Source: an uncultured Eubacteriales bacterium (lineage in GTDB: Bacteria; Bacillota; Clostridia; TANB77; UBA1234). Taken from it: 64,000 nucleotides of DNA. The stretch covers positions 62,001 to 126,000 of the forward strand of contig CASDSU010000031.1 of NCBI GenBank assembly GCA_949283575.1. The letters run 5' to 3'. Both the position numbers and the translations under genes were made by a program. The notes under the pieces are model-generated. The model was not told where the DNA came from, did no database searches, and saw only the letters and a list, made by a program, of their open reading frames with translations. Below, in pieces: positions 43,534 through 51,716 of this stretch; position 1 is the stretch's first letter; each line of letters starts with the position of its first letter.

Positions 43534-44619
43534 ATGAACATACTTCTAGTAACTATGGAAATGAATATTGGTGGAGCAGAAACCCATGTGCTTGAACTTG
43601 CAAAAGAACTACAACATCAAGGACATGTGGTTTATGTAGCATCTGCTGGGGGTAGTTTGGTAGCAGAATTAGAACAAAATAAGGTGACACATATTTATGC
43701 TCCTTTAAAAGATAAGAAGATAACACATGTATTTTCGGCTATGAAAATATTAAAACAAACAATAAAAGATAAAAAAATCGAAATAGTTCATGCGCACGCT
43801 AGGATTCCGGGTGCAATTTGTGGTTTTATATGTAAGAAAACAAAAACACATTTTGTAACAACCATACATGGAATTTATAGAGTAAATGCCATATTAAAAA
43901 AAATAACAAACTGGGGTGAAAAAACACTAGCAGTAAGTGAAGATATTAGAGAACATGCTATAAAAACATACAATTTAAACCCTGATAATGTAAAAGTTAC
44001 AATAAATGGTATAAATCTAGAAAAGTTTAAAAAACAGGAAATAAAAGAAAATCTAAATGTGGCTTTTGATGATAGTAAGAAAAAAATTATTCATGTAAGT
44101 AGACTAGATAACGAATCATCAGAAGTAGCAAAAACATTAATAAACTTAGCGCCTGAACTGAATGCTGAAAGTGAAAATGGAGTACAGATAATAATTGTTG
44201 GTTCGGGTAACTACATAGAAAAATTACAACAAGAAGCTAGTTCTAAAGAAAATGTATTACTTACAGGAGCGAGAACGGATGTTGAAAAATTATTGAATAA
44301 GGCAGATGTTTTTGTTGGAGTTAGTAGAGCTGCTCTGGAAGCTATGGCTGTGGAACTACCTATTGTATTAGTAGGAAATCCAGAATATGGTCAAGGATAT
44401 CAAGGAATTTTCAGTTCGAATTCTTTAGAAATGGCAAAATCTACTAATTTTACATGTAGGGGACTTGAAAAACTAAACAAAGAAGTGTTAAAAAAAGATA
44501 TATTGAAAGTATTAAAAGAGAATAAAGAAGAAATGGGAAAATATAACAGAAATATTGTTTTAAGTGAATACTCAGTGAAAAAAATGGCATCAGATGCTTT
44601 AGAATTATATAGGTTTTAA
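43534..44619 (+). CDS. Family 4 glycosyltransferase
   Basis: The 361-residue GT-B enzyme has MNIGGAETHVLELAKEL and IVHAHARIPG in the acceptor half and HVSRLDNESS, VGSGNY, KADVFVGVSRAALEAMAVE and VGNPEYGQGY in the donor half. The usual E-x7-E is seen as EAMAVE. It would add a sugar to a lipid-linked or wall glycan. AATGGAGG places the start at 43534, five bases beyond the site; the ATG at 43522 overlaps it. It ends the envelope cluster, 150 bases before rpmG. Confidence 0.88.
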   Translation: MNILLVTMEMNIGGAETHVLELAKELQHQGHVVYVASAGGSLVAELEQNKVTHIYAPLKDKKITHVFSAMKILKQTIKDKKIEIVHAHARIPGAICGFICKKTKTHFVTTIHGIYRVNAILKKITNWGEKTLAVSEDIREHAIKTYNLNPDNVKVTINGINLEKFKKQEIKENLNVAFDDSKKKIIHVSRLDNESSEVAKTLINLAPELNAESENGVQIIIVGSGNYIEKLQQEASSKENVLLTGARTDVEKLLNKADVFVGVSRAALEAMAVELPIVLVGNPEYGQGYQGIFSSNSLEMAKSTNFTCRGLEKLNKEVLKKDILKVLKENKEEMGKYNRNIVLSEYSVKKMASDALELYRF

Positions 44620-44620
44620 A

Positions 44621-44731
44621 AAGAGCCTTTTGAGGCGAGCTTGTTAGCTAAAATATTTATCAAAATTGTTGACAAATTGGGGTAAGCATGGTAGAATTAG
44701 CTAGCAAACCGCAGAAGGTTCTTTTTTTTTT
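44621..44731 (+). terminator. Long inverted repeat and terminator enclosing the rpmG promoter
   Basis: AAGAGCCTTTTG with GCGAGCTTGTTAGCTAA at the left end is largely complementary to TTAGCTAGCAAACCGC with CAGAAGGTTCTT at the right end, followed by ten T. The 45-base loop holds the promoter at 44669-44697. It ends the upstream glycosyltransferase transcript and starts the ribosomal transcript in one element. Confidence 0.65.
44669..44697 (+). promoter_or_regulatory. SigA promoter of rpmG-secE-nusG-rplKA
   Basis: TTGACA at 44669-44674 and TAGAAT at 44692-44697, spacer 17. Transcription would begin inside the right arm of the surrounding inverted repeat. Confidence 0.8.
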
Positions 44732-44773
44732 GAAGAAATATGCGTACTAAAGTAGCGGAAGGGGTAGAATGTG

Positions 44774-44923
44774 ATGAGAGATAAAATTACATTAGCATGC
44801 ACAGAATGTAAACAAAGAAATTACGATACAAAGAAAAACAAAAAGAATGATCCAGACAGAATCGAAATGAAAAAGTATTGTAAATTCTGTAAAAAACATA
44901 CAGATCACAAAGAAACAAAGTAA
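44774..44923 (+). CDS. rpmG: 50S ribosomal protein L33
   Basis: The 49-residue protein has both zinc-ribbon knuckles (CTEC and CKFC) and [13 protein letters not shown], the L33 signature; retention of the four cysteines marks the zinc-binding form. The ATG at 44774 or the GTG just before it may start it. It leads the secE-nusG-rplK-rplA run, the usual order. Confidence 0.95.
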   Translation: MRDKITLACTECKQRNYDTKKNKKNDPDRIEMKKYCKFCKKHTDHKETK

Positions 44924-44952
44924 AAATATTAGTTGAAAAGGTGTGAAGCAAT

Positions 44953-45330
44953 ATGCAAAACGAAGAGAAGAAGAATTCAAAAGGCTTTATAGCTAACATG
45001 AAATCTGAACTAAAAAAAGTTGTTTGGCCTACAGGAAAACAAACAGCTAAAAGCACAGCTGTTACAATAGGATTTGTTTTACTAATTTCTGTAATATTAA
45101 TCATTTTAAATCTTTTCTTTGATTTCTTGAGTGATAGTTATTACAACTTGATCCTAGGACCTATCGAGGGACATGATCATGACCACGAAAATGAAATTGT
45201 ATTAAGTGGTGATGATATAAGTGGTGATGATATAAGTGGTGATCTTGCAGACGCTCTAGCTGGTCTAAGTGGTGAAAACTCTGGCGAAGTTTTGTCAAAT
45301 GAAATATCAGGAGAAACTGAAGTTGAATAA
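44953..45330 (+). CDS. secE: SecE preprotein translocase subunit with an acidic C-terminal extension
   Basis: The first 75 residues are a normal SecE: amphipathic helix with the signature ELKKVVWPTGKQ and one membrane helix (VTIGFVLLISVILIILNLFF). It clamps SecY in the translocase. Unlike the usual 60-75-residue Gram-positive form it continues for about 50 acidic residues outside the membrane, with HDHDHE, SGDDISGDDISGD and several SGE units from a 15-base tandem repeat at 45205-45243. The extension is in frame and ends just before the nusG ribosome site. Confidence 0.93.
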   Translation: MQNEEKKNSKGFIANMKSELKKVVWPTGKQTAKSTAVTIGFVLLISVILIILNLFFDFLSDSYYNLILGPIEGHDHDHENEIVLSGDDISGDDISGDLADALAGLSGENSGEVLSNEISGETEVE

Positions 45331-45351
45331 TAGTAAAGAAGGAGGAATAAC

Positions 45352-45891
45352 ATGCCTCAAGATAATACAGATAACACAGAAGTAGCAAAATGGTATGTGG
45401 TACACACATATTCAGGTTATGAAAATAAAGTAAAAGACACTTTAGAAAAAGCTGTTGAAAATAGAAATATGCAACATCTTGTACAAGAAGTAATAGTTCC
45501 TCTAGAAGAGCAAATCGAAATTAAAGACGATAAAAGAAAAACAACTTTGAAAAAAGTGTTTCCAGGTTATGTATTGATAAAAATGATATTAACCGAAGAA
45601 ACATGGTACATTGTTAGAAATGTAAGAGGCGTTACAGGTTTCGTTGGAGCAGGAGGAAAGCCAGTTCCATTAACAAATGAAGAAATACGCAACATGGGAT
45701 TTGAAAAGGTTCCAGTAGAAGTTGATTTTGAAGTTGGCGACACAGTTCAAATTGTTGCTGGCCCATTAGAAAGCTTTGTTGGCGTAGTACAAGAAATTAA
45801 TTTTGAAAAAGAGAAAGTAAAAGTTTTAGTATCTATGTTTGGAAGAGAAACTCCTGTAGAACTAGAATTTTCACAAATACAGAAAATGTAA
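45352..45891 (+). CDS. nusG: Transcription termination/antitermination protein NusG
   Basis: The 179-residue protein has the NGN domain (KWYVVHTYSGYENKV, FPGYVLIKM, VRGVTGFVG) and a C-terminal KOW domain (EVGDTVQIVAGPLESFVG). It binds RNA polymerase and modulates pausing. AAGGAGGA precedes the ATG. It follows secE after 21 bases and precedes rplK after 17, as in most bacteria. Confidence 0.97.
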   Translation: MPQDNTDNTEVAKWYVVHTYSGYENKVKDTLEKAVENRNMQHLVQEVIVPLEEQIEIKDDKRKTTLKKVFPGYVLIKMILTEETWYIVRNVRGVTGFVGAGGKPVPLTNEEIRNMGFEKVPVEVDFEVGDTVQIVAGPLESFVGVVQEINFEKEKVKVLVSMFGRETPVELEFSQIQKM

Positions 45892-45908
45892 TATAGGAGG
45901 TGTAAGAA

Positions 45909-46334
45909 ATGGCAGAAAAGAAAGTATCAAACATTATAAAATTGCAAATACCAGCTGGTAAAGCTACTCCAGCTCCACCAGTAGGACCAGCACTAGGTTC
46001 AAGTGGTGTTAATATTATGCAATTCGTAAAAGAATTTAATGATAGAACTGCAGATCAACCAGGTATGACAATACCAGTAGTAATTACAGTATATCAAGAC
46101 AAATCTTTTACATTCATTACAAAAGTTCCACCAGTTGCTGACTTATTATTAAAAGCTGCGAAAATCGATAAAGGTTCTGCAAAACCAAATAGAGATAAAG
46201 TAGCTAAAATATCAGCTGCGACTGCAGAAGAAATTGCAAAAACAAAGATGCAAGATCTTAATGCTGCTAGCCTTGAAGCTGCTATAAGCATGGTAAAAGG
46301 TACAGCAAGAAGCATGGGAATCGTTGTTGAATAA
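45909..46334 (+). CDS. rplK: 50S ribosomal protein L11
   Basis: The 141-residue protein shows [20 protein letters not shown], the conserved N-terminal segment, and the rRNA-binding C-terminal domain with [10 protein letters not shown]. It forms the base of the GTPase-associated stalk. TAGGAGGTG lies ahead of the ATG. Length is normal. Confidence 0.98.
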   Translation: MAEKKVSNIIKLQIPAGKATPAPPVGPALGSSGVNIMQFVKEFNDRTADQPGMTIPVVITVYQDKSFTFITKVPPVADLLLKAAKIDKGSAKPNRDKVAKISAATAEEIAKTKMQDLNAASLEAAISMVKGTARSMGIVVE

Positions 46335-46395
46335 TAACAAAAAAAATAAAATTGGGAGAGATTAAAAAATCTCGTTAAAACCATAGGAGGTAAAA

Positions 46396-47076
46396 ATGAA
46401 AAGAGGAAAGAGATATCAAGAAAGCGTAAAGCTTATTGAAAAAGGCGCTACATATGAGCCAAAAGCTGCATTTGAACTAATCGAAAAAATGCCAAAAGCA
46501 AAATTCGACGAAACAATTGAAGTACACTTTAAATTAGGTGTTGATTCTAAGCATGCAGATCAACAAGTTAGAGGTGTTATCGTATTACCACACGGAACAG
46601 GTAAAACTCAAAGAGTTTTAGTTTTCGCAAAAGGTGATAAAGCTAAAGAAGCTGAAGCAGCAGGTGCAGATTTCGTAGGAGCAGAAGATTTAATTCCAAG
46701 AATTGAGAAAGAAAATTGGTTCGACTACGATGTAATCGTTGCAACACCAGATATGATGGGTGTTATTGGTAGACTTGGTAAAGTTTTAGGACCAAAAGGT
46801 TTAATGCCAAACCCAAAATCAGGTACAGTTACAATGGATGTAGCTAAAGCTGTAAAAGAAATTAAATCAGGTAAAATTGAGTACAGATTGGATAAAAATA
46901 ATATTATTCACTGCCCAATTGGAAAATTATCTTTTGGAGCAGAAAAATTGACTGAAAACTATGTTGCTTTATTAGATGCAGTTGTAAAAGCGAAGCCAGC
47001 TGCTGCTAAAGGACAATATTTAAAAGGTATTTCAGTTTCTAGCACAATGGGACCTGGTGTTCAAATAAAAGCTTAA
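46396..47076 (+). CDS. rplA: 50S ribosomal protein L1
   Basis: The 226-residue protein has the L1 motifs [19 protein letters not shown]-type (here [13 protein letters not shown]), [17 protein letters not shown] and GPGVQI. It binds 23S rRNA at the mobile L1 stalk and, in many bacteria, represses its own operon. TAGGAGGT precedes the ATG. The L10 leader follows. Confidence 0.98.
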   Translation: MKRGKRYQESVKLIEKGATYEPKAAFELIEKMPKAKFDETIEVHFKLGVDSKHADQQVRGVIVLPHGTGKTQRVLVFAKGDKAKEAEAAGADFVGAEDLIPRIEKENWFDYDVIVATPDMMGVIGRLGKVLGPKGLMPNPKSGTVTMDVAKAVKEIKSGKIEYRLDKNNIIHCPIGKLSFGAEKLTENYVALLDAVVKAKPAAAKGQYLKGISVSSTMGPGVQIKA

Positions 47077-47084
47077 TTATATAT

Positions 47085-47183
47085 ATTGACCAAAGACAGT
47101 AGGTTATGAAAACATGTAAATCCTACCGAGGTAAAATGATCGGATTATACTGACATTCTACCAAGGTAGCATGTCAGTTTTTT
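47085..47183 (+). promoter_or_regulatory. Ribosomal L10 leader with terminator
   Basis: GACCAAAGACAGTAGGT, then ATCCTACCGAGGT, are the kink-turn and L10-binding elements of the Firmicutes rplJL leader. A hairpin at 47149-47178 (ACTGACAT/ATGTCAGT plus CTACC/GGTAG) with a T-run acts as attenuator. Free L10(L12) complex would bind and cut expression of rplJ-rplL. Confidence 0.85.
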
Positions 47184-47252
47184 ATTGACAATAAAAGCAA
47201 ATGTGTAAAACACAGTTTACTATAAACTAAGAAATAAGGAGGAGGTGTAGTA

Positions 47253-47762
47253 ATGCCAAACGCAAAAGTATTAGCTAAAAAACAAAGCGATGCAGAGTTA
47301 CTAAAAGAAAAATTTGAAAAATCAAAATTAGTTATATTAGCTGATTACAGAGGAATAAATGTTGAAGACATTACAAAAATAAGATCTGAACTTAGAAAAA
47401 CAGATTGTGAATATTTAGTAGCAAAAAATTCAACTTTAAGATTTGCTGTAAAAGGAACAGATGTAGAAGCTATATCTGAACACCTACAAGGACCAACAGC
47501 TGTATTATTTAGTTATGATGATTATGTAGCACCATCAAAAGTGTTATATGATTATGCAAAAGGAACAGATTTCTATAAAATTAAAGCTGGAATCATGGAT
47601 GGTAAAGTAATAAGTGCTGATGAAGTAATTAAAATTGCTAAATTACCTTCAAAAGAAATGTTACTTACTCAACTTGCTACAGTATTGCTTGCTAACATTA
47701 GAAATCTTGCAGTTGTATTGGATCAAGCTAGAGAAAAACAAGAAACTGCGGCAGCAGAATAA
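47253..47762 (+). CDS. rplJ: 50S ribosomal protein L10
   Basis: The 169-residue protein has the L10 pattern: VILADYRGINVEDITKIRSELR, LVAKNSTLRFAV, GPTAVLFSYDD and LPSKEMLLTQLATVL, with the C-terminal helix that carries L7/L12 dimers. AAGGAGGAGG lies ahead of the ATG. It follows its own regulatory leader. Confidence 0.97.
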   Translation: MPNAKVLAKKQSDAELLKEKFEKSKLVILADYRGINVEDITKIRSELRKTDCEYLVAKNSTLRFAVKGTDVEAISEHLQGPTAVLFSYDDYVAPSKVLYDYAKGTDFYKIKAGIMDGKVISADEVIKIAKLPSKEMLLTQLATVLLANIRNLAVVLDQAREKQETAAAE

Positions 47763-47816
47763 AAGTGCGAATATGCAATTGTGCATAAAAATAAATTTGA
47801 AAAGGAGAAATTTAAA

Positions 47817-48188
47817 ATGGAAAAAATCGAAAATTTAATAGCTGAAATCGAAAAACTTACAGTTTTAGAATTAGCTGATTTAGTAAAAGCAATTGAAGAA
47901 AAATTTGGAGTATCTGCAGCAGCTGCAGCAGTAGTAGCAGCACCAGCAGCAGGTGGAGCAGCAGCAGCTGAAGAAAAATCAGAATTCAACGTTGTATTAA
48001 AAGACGCTGGAGCAAACAAAATCAATGTTATCAAAGTAGTTAGAGAAGCTACAGGATTAGGATTAAAAGAAGCTAAAGAATTAGTTGATGGAGCTCCTAA
48101 GACAATTAAAGAAAACGTAGCAAAAGCTGACGCTGATGCTTTAAAAGCAAAACTTGAAGAATCTGGAGCAACAGTTGAACTTGCATAG
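47817..48188 (+). CDS. rplL: 50S ribosomal protein L7/L12
   Basis: The 123-residue protein has the N-terminal dimerisation region, an Ala/Gly hinge ([18 protein letters not shown]) and the factor-binding C-domain ([20 protein letters not shown], then DGAPKTIKE). The start at 47817 follows AAAGGAGA; the longer frame from 47781 lacks a site. A terminator follows and rpoB does not, which is an unusual end for this operon. Confidence 0.97.
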   Translation: MEKIENLIAEIEKLTVLELADLVKAIEEKFGVSAAAAAVVAAPAAGGAAAAEEKSEFNVVLKDAGANKINVIKVVREATGLGLKEAKELVDGAPKTIKENVAKADADALKAKLEESGATVELA

Positions 48189-48227
48189 TTTTGTTTTGAA
48201 CGTATAAAGTTCTAAATAACAATATCG

Positions 48228-48261
48228 AAAAAACTCTAAGATTTAATCTTAGAGTTTTTTT
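48228..48261 (+). terminator. Terminator of rplJ-rplL
   Basis: AAAAAACTCTAAGATT pairs with AATCTTAGAGTTTTTT: long, perfect and followed by T. Confidence 0.93.
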
Positions 48262-48331
48262 ATTATTGTTCATAATTTGATGTACAAATAGTTACATTTA
48301 ATATACAGTATAGATAGTAGTTTTATTATTA

Positions 48332-48454
48332 AAGGATGCAAAAGAATTAGTTGATAAAGCTCCTTGTACAATTATACAAAATGTAAGTTTAGAAGATGCT
48401 GAATTTTTAAAAACTGAGCTTGAAGCAATTGGTGCTAGTGTGGAAATTATATAA
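48332..48454 (+). pseudogene. Fragment of a second L7/L12 C-terminal domain
   Basis: The frame KDAKELVDKAPCTIIQN to the TAA at 48452-48454 (40 codons) aligns with the last 40 residues of the rplL product 150 bases upstream ([17 protein letters not shown]...). Identity is clear in the first half and weaker later. It has no start codon or ribosome site, and the upstream frame is closed. It looks like the decayed end of a tandem duplicate. The rest of this 379-base gap holds the rplL terminator and a promoter. Confidence 0.75.
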
Positions 48455-48498
48455 TAAAAAGTGAATATGATAAATTTAGTAAATAAAAATTATTTCAT

Positions 48499-48527
48499 TG
48501 ACACATTTAATCAAAAACTATAAAATT
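48499..48527 (+). promoter_or_regulatory. SigA-type promoter of the accessory gene run
   Basis: TTGACA at 48499-48504 and TAAAAT at 48522-48527, spacer 17. Confidence 0.75.
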
Positions 48528-48567
48528 TAACTATGGTTAAAAATACAAAAGATTCGGAGGGATAATT

Positions 48568-49818
48568 TTGAGTAATACTTATATGCCTGCAGGAGAATAT
48601 GATAAAACAATAGAGTCTTCTGAAGCCTTGACAATTTATGAAGGTTCAAGATTTATGAGATTCTTAAAAGATACATTAGCTGGTTTCAAATATGGAACTA
48701 AAAATAATCCAAAAGTAAAAGGAAATATGATAAGTTATATTGATCCAATGGGAAGACTTATAACTCAAGAACAAACTTTTGAAGATGTTGATAATGATAC
48801 AAAAGTAGAACGTATTATTAGAAAAATAAGTACAACAGCAAAAACAGAAGCTTTTACTTCAATAGAAGTTATTGAAAGAAAGAAAAATAATAATAATGAA
48901 TTAAAAGAACAGACTAGAAATTTTTATCCAACCGAAGAATCGTATATTGAAAATGCAGATGAACCAAAAATAAAAGAGATTACATATTATGAAGGTAATG
49001 ATAATTGCCTGCTTAGGAAGACTATTGAAAGAGCTTTGGATGAGGCTGAAATGCGCAAAAGATTTGAAATTGGTGCAATTAAGTTGAATCCATTAGTTCC
49101 TGATACTGTAAAAAAAGAAATTGTAAAAAGTAAGTTGATTTATACAGTTGATAGACAAAAAACAGAAAAAGAGATGGAAGAAAGCTTGAAGAAGTTTGGT
49201 ACTCATTTACAAATAAATGAGACTGAAAAGACATATATTACAGTTACCGATTTAAATCCAGAGTTTGATGAAATTAAAGATTACGTTGGACCAAAGGAAT
49301 TTGAAAAAGATATTATATTGTTTGCATCTAATGAGCCTAAAGCTCGTATCGAGGAAGTTGATAATATTACATTTTCTTCTGGCAAAATTCATAATATCAG
49401 CACGGCTATAGCTAATTATCCAGATAATGAGGGTAATTATGGCGGTGAAGGAAGAGGAACTTATGCTGTTTATGATGATAAGATTCTTCATGCTACTGGA
49501 AATAAATCTTTGAATTTGACTAGAGATGAAAATGGTAAATTACATTCTAGAGTTTCTGCAACAAAAAATGAGAATATTCTTGCTAAAGCTGAACTTAGAG
49601 GTTCTTTAATAACTTTAAATATTAATATGAAGAAGAAAGAGGAAGCTGAAAATTTAATTGCTGAGATTTCAGATGCTTTCAGTTCTAAATGGGGAATTAC
49701 TAAAGGATCAATTATAGAATATACTTTAGTTGGTTCTGATGAAAAGTATAAGGTTAAATGTAAAGATATTAAGAAAAGTTCAAACGCGGAAGAATCTAAT
49801 ACTAAATCTGAACAATAA
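48568..49818 (+). CDS. Unknown soluble protein of 416 residues
   Basis: The start is probably TTG at 48568 with CGGAGGG seven bases upstream. The protein is soluble, charged and mixed alpha/beta, with no signal, membrane helix, cysteine cluster or motif that I recognise; a Gly-rich turn (NEGNYGGEGRGTYAVYDD) lies near residue 290 and the last 30 residues are Ser/Asn/Lys-rich and disordered-looking. It heads an accessory run with a SPASM radical SAM gene 66 bases downstream, but nothing in it looks like a peptide substrate. Confidence 0.65.
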   Translation: MSNTYMPAGEYDKTIESSEALTIYEGSRFMRFLKDTLAGFKYGTKNNPKVKGNMISYIDPMGRLITQEQTFEDVDNDTKVERIIRKISTTAKTEAFTSIEVIERKKNNNNELKEQTRNFYPTEESYIENADEPKIKEITYYEGNDNCLLRKTIERALDEAEMRKRFEIGAIKLNPLVPDTVKKEIVKSKLIYTVDRQKTEKEMEESLKKFGTHLQINETEKTYITVTDLNPEFDEIKDYVGPKEFEKDIILFASNEPKARIEEVDNITFSSGKIHNISTAIANYPDNEGNYGGEGRGTYAVYDDKILHATGNKSLNLTRDENGKLHSRVSATKNENILAKAELRGSLITLNINMKKKEEAENLIAEISDAFSSKWGITKGSIIEYTLVGSDEKYKVKCKDIKKSSNAEESNTKSEQ

Positions 49819-49884
49819 AATGATTATCTGGAGGCTTGTTGAAAAATAAGCCTCTTTTTATAAAGTGAAGGGAAGAAATATTAA

Positions 49885-50876
49885 ATGGATTATGTACTAC
49901 ATATGACAGATGAATGTAATTTTAGATGTAAGTATTGTTATGAAAATAAATGTAATAAAAACTATCATTTGAAAATATAAAATCTTTGATAAATATAATT
50001 GCTCAAAATAAAGAAAAAAATCCAACATTAACTTTTTATGGAGGGGAACCACTTTTAGAAAAAGAAATTATATATAAGACTGTTGAATATGTACGTGAAA
50101 TTGAGAAAAAGGAAGATGTAAAATTTTATTTCAAAATAAACACAAATGGTTATCTAATTGATGATGATTTTTTAGAATTTGCTGAAAGAAACGATTTTTA
50201 TTTTTGTTATAGCATTGATGGTAATAAAGAAGCACATGATGCAAACAGAGTTACTGCGGGTGGCATTGGTACATTTGATATTGTAAAAGAAAACGCCAAA
50301 AAAGTTTTAGATGCTAAAGTTAAGATTGTAGCAATGATGGTTGTAAACAGAAATAATATAGAAAATCTTGGTGAAAGCGTACGATATTTATTTTCATTAG
50401 GTTTCGAAAACGTTTTATTTGCTTTAGACTATAGTGATAAGTGGATAGATAGTGATTTAGAAATAATAAAAAGGGAGTATTTAAAACTTTCAGAATTGTA
50501 TTATGAAAAAACAATGAATGAAGATTCTTTTTATATGTTTCCTTTTGAAAATAAGATTGGTGCATATATTTCAGAAAAAAAGAGATGTTTAATGGAATGT
50601 AATCTAGGCTATAAAAGCGTTAATATTTCAACTGACGGAAAACTGTATCCTTGTATGCAATTAGTAGATAATTCGAACTATGTTATAGGTGATTGTGTAA
50701 ATGGGATTGATGTTGAAAAGAGAGCTAATTTAAAAAAAGTAGAAGAATATGAGGTTTGTAAAGAATGCTCGATAAAAGATAGATGTAAGCATACTTGTGC
50801 ATGTGTTAATAAACTTTCAACAGGTGATGTGACACAGTTATCACCATTTGTTTGCGAAACAGAAAGAATTATCTAA
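49885..50876 (+). CDS. Radical SAM/SPASM maturase-like protein, frame broken near its start
   Basis: The ATG at 49885 opens MDYVLHMTDECNFRCKYCYE, with the radical SAM motif CNFRCKYC, but reaches a stop at residue 32. The -1 frame continues as KLSFENIKSLINIIAQ, LTFYGGEPLL and on to a SPASM domain with auxiliary-cluster cysteines (LMEC, LYPCMQ, VCKECSIKDRC, CACVN, FVCE). A single extra A in the five-A run at 49957-49961 would join them into a protein of about 330 residues. SPASM proteins typically form sactipeptide or other peptide crosslinks; no precursor peptide is seen nearby. It is either a broken gene or a recoded one. Confidence 0.7.
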
Positions 50877-50903
50877 TTGATATGTTGGAAAGGGAGATGA
50901 AAA

Positions 50904-51424
50904 ATGAACATAAAGCCGGTGAAAGATAAGAAAGTAAATGAATATTCAACTAATAGTGAAGTATCAAAAGATGATGAAAGATTGAAGAAACCTTTAAAAA
51001 ATGGGTAAAGATTGGAATAGGTCTTACAGCGATAATAACTGTTTTAGCAGTAGGTATAGCTGTGCATGAATCTTCAATTGTAGGTGGAGAAGTGATGCTT
51101 AGCGGAGCAGTTGAAGTTGTAAGTGTTAATAATACGCTTAGACAATATACGGAAAATCGTTTAAGCAGTGAACGTGTAAAATCTTTTGTTGAAATAGTAA
51201 ATAATATGAATAAAAATCAAGTTGCTACTATCCCTTTAATTATATATTTTGAAGAAGAATCATATTCTACAAAAGAAGAGTTACAGAAACTTGGTGAAAA
51301 AATTGTTAAAGATGAATTTTATGAGATAACTTTAGAAGATGCCGAACCTTCGAAAAACTTGGATGGTTTTTACGATACTATTTATATAACTAAGTTTGTT
51401 GGAGAAATGAATGAAAACGAATAG
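50904..51424 (+). CDS. Single-pass membrane protein read through a possible -1 frameshift
   Basis: The ATG frame (MNIKPVKDKKVNEY, AGGGAGATG upstream) stops at TAA 51006-51008 after 34 residues. The -1 frame continues with a membrane helix (IGIGLTAIITVLAVGIAV) and about 125 further residues to 51424. At the junction, 50993-50999 reads U UUA AAA in the zero frame, a canonical -1 slippery heptamer, after which UUU AAA AAA UGG continues the protein. The product of about 173 residues would have a short basic cytoplasmic part and an outside domain. No family recognised. Confidence 0.6.
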
Positions 51425-51437
51425 AATATAATTCGTC

Positions 51438-51466
51438 TTGAAAATTATGTAAATTTATGCTATAAT
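51438..51466 (+). promoter_or_regulatory. Promoter of the small foreign-looking gene
   Basis: TTGAAA at 51438-51443 and TATAAT at 51461-51466, spacer 17; almost the same sequence as the minus-strand promoter at 17896-17924. Confidence 0.8.
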
Positions 51467-51480
51467 ATATAAGTACACAG

Positions 51481-51651
51481 ATGGTTAAGGATGAACCTGA
51501 TTCTATGCTCCGGTGTCTGGCAGCTGAATGCGGCGTCTGTGAAGATGTTCTTCCGAAGCACACGACGATGTGGCTCGATGGAGACAAAATCATGATCAGA
51601 GAATATGCGAATGCGTCTGTCACTATTCTGGAAGACGAGATTGTAATCTGA
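51481..51651 (+). CDS. Small 56-residue protein of foreign base composition
   Basis: ATG at 51481 opens a 56-codon frame (MVKDEPDSMLRCLAAECGVC, ending VTILEDEIVI) whose composition is about half G+C, against roughly 30% around it, with codons such as CTC, CGG, CTG, GGC and GTC that native genes avoid. It has two Cys pairs near residues 12-20 and a beta-rich C-terminus. No clear ribosome-binding site precedes it, so it may be leaderless-like or start elsewhere. A strong promoter lies 15 bases upstream and a terminator closely downstream, so it is a self-contained cassette. Function unknown. Confidence 0.6.
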   Translation: MVKDEPDSMLRCLAAECGVCEDVLPKHTTMWLDGDKIMIREYANASVTILEDEIVI

Positions 51652-51657
51652 ATAATT

Positions 51658-51690
51658 GGTGCTCTTACAAGTTGTAAGGGCACCATTTTT
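51658..51690 (+). terminator. Terminator of the small foreign-looking gene
   Basis: GGTGCTCTTACAA pairs with TTGTAAGGGCACC, then ATTTTT. Confidence 0.88.
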
Positions 51691-51716
51691 GCGTTCTTTT
51701 TCTACCTTCCAAAAGC

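Noticed and set aside
47185-47211. Separate promoter (TTGACA) between the L10 leader and rplJ
   Set aside because: No -10 box lies at 16-18 bases; the nearest match is at 15 and weak. The leader terminator explains control.
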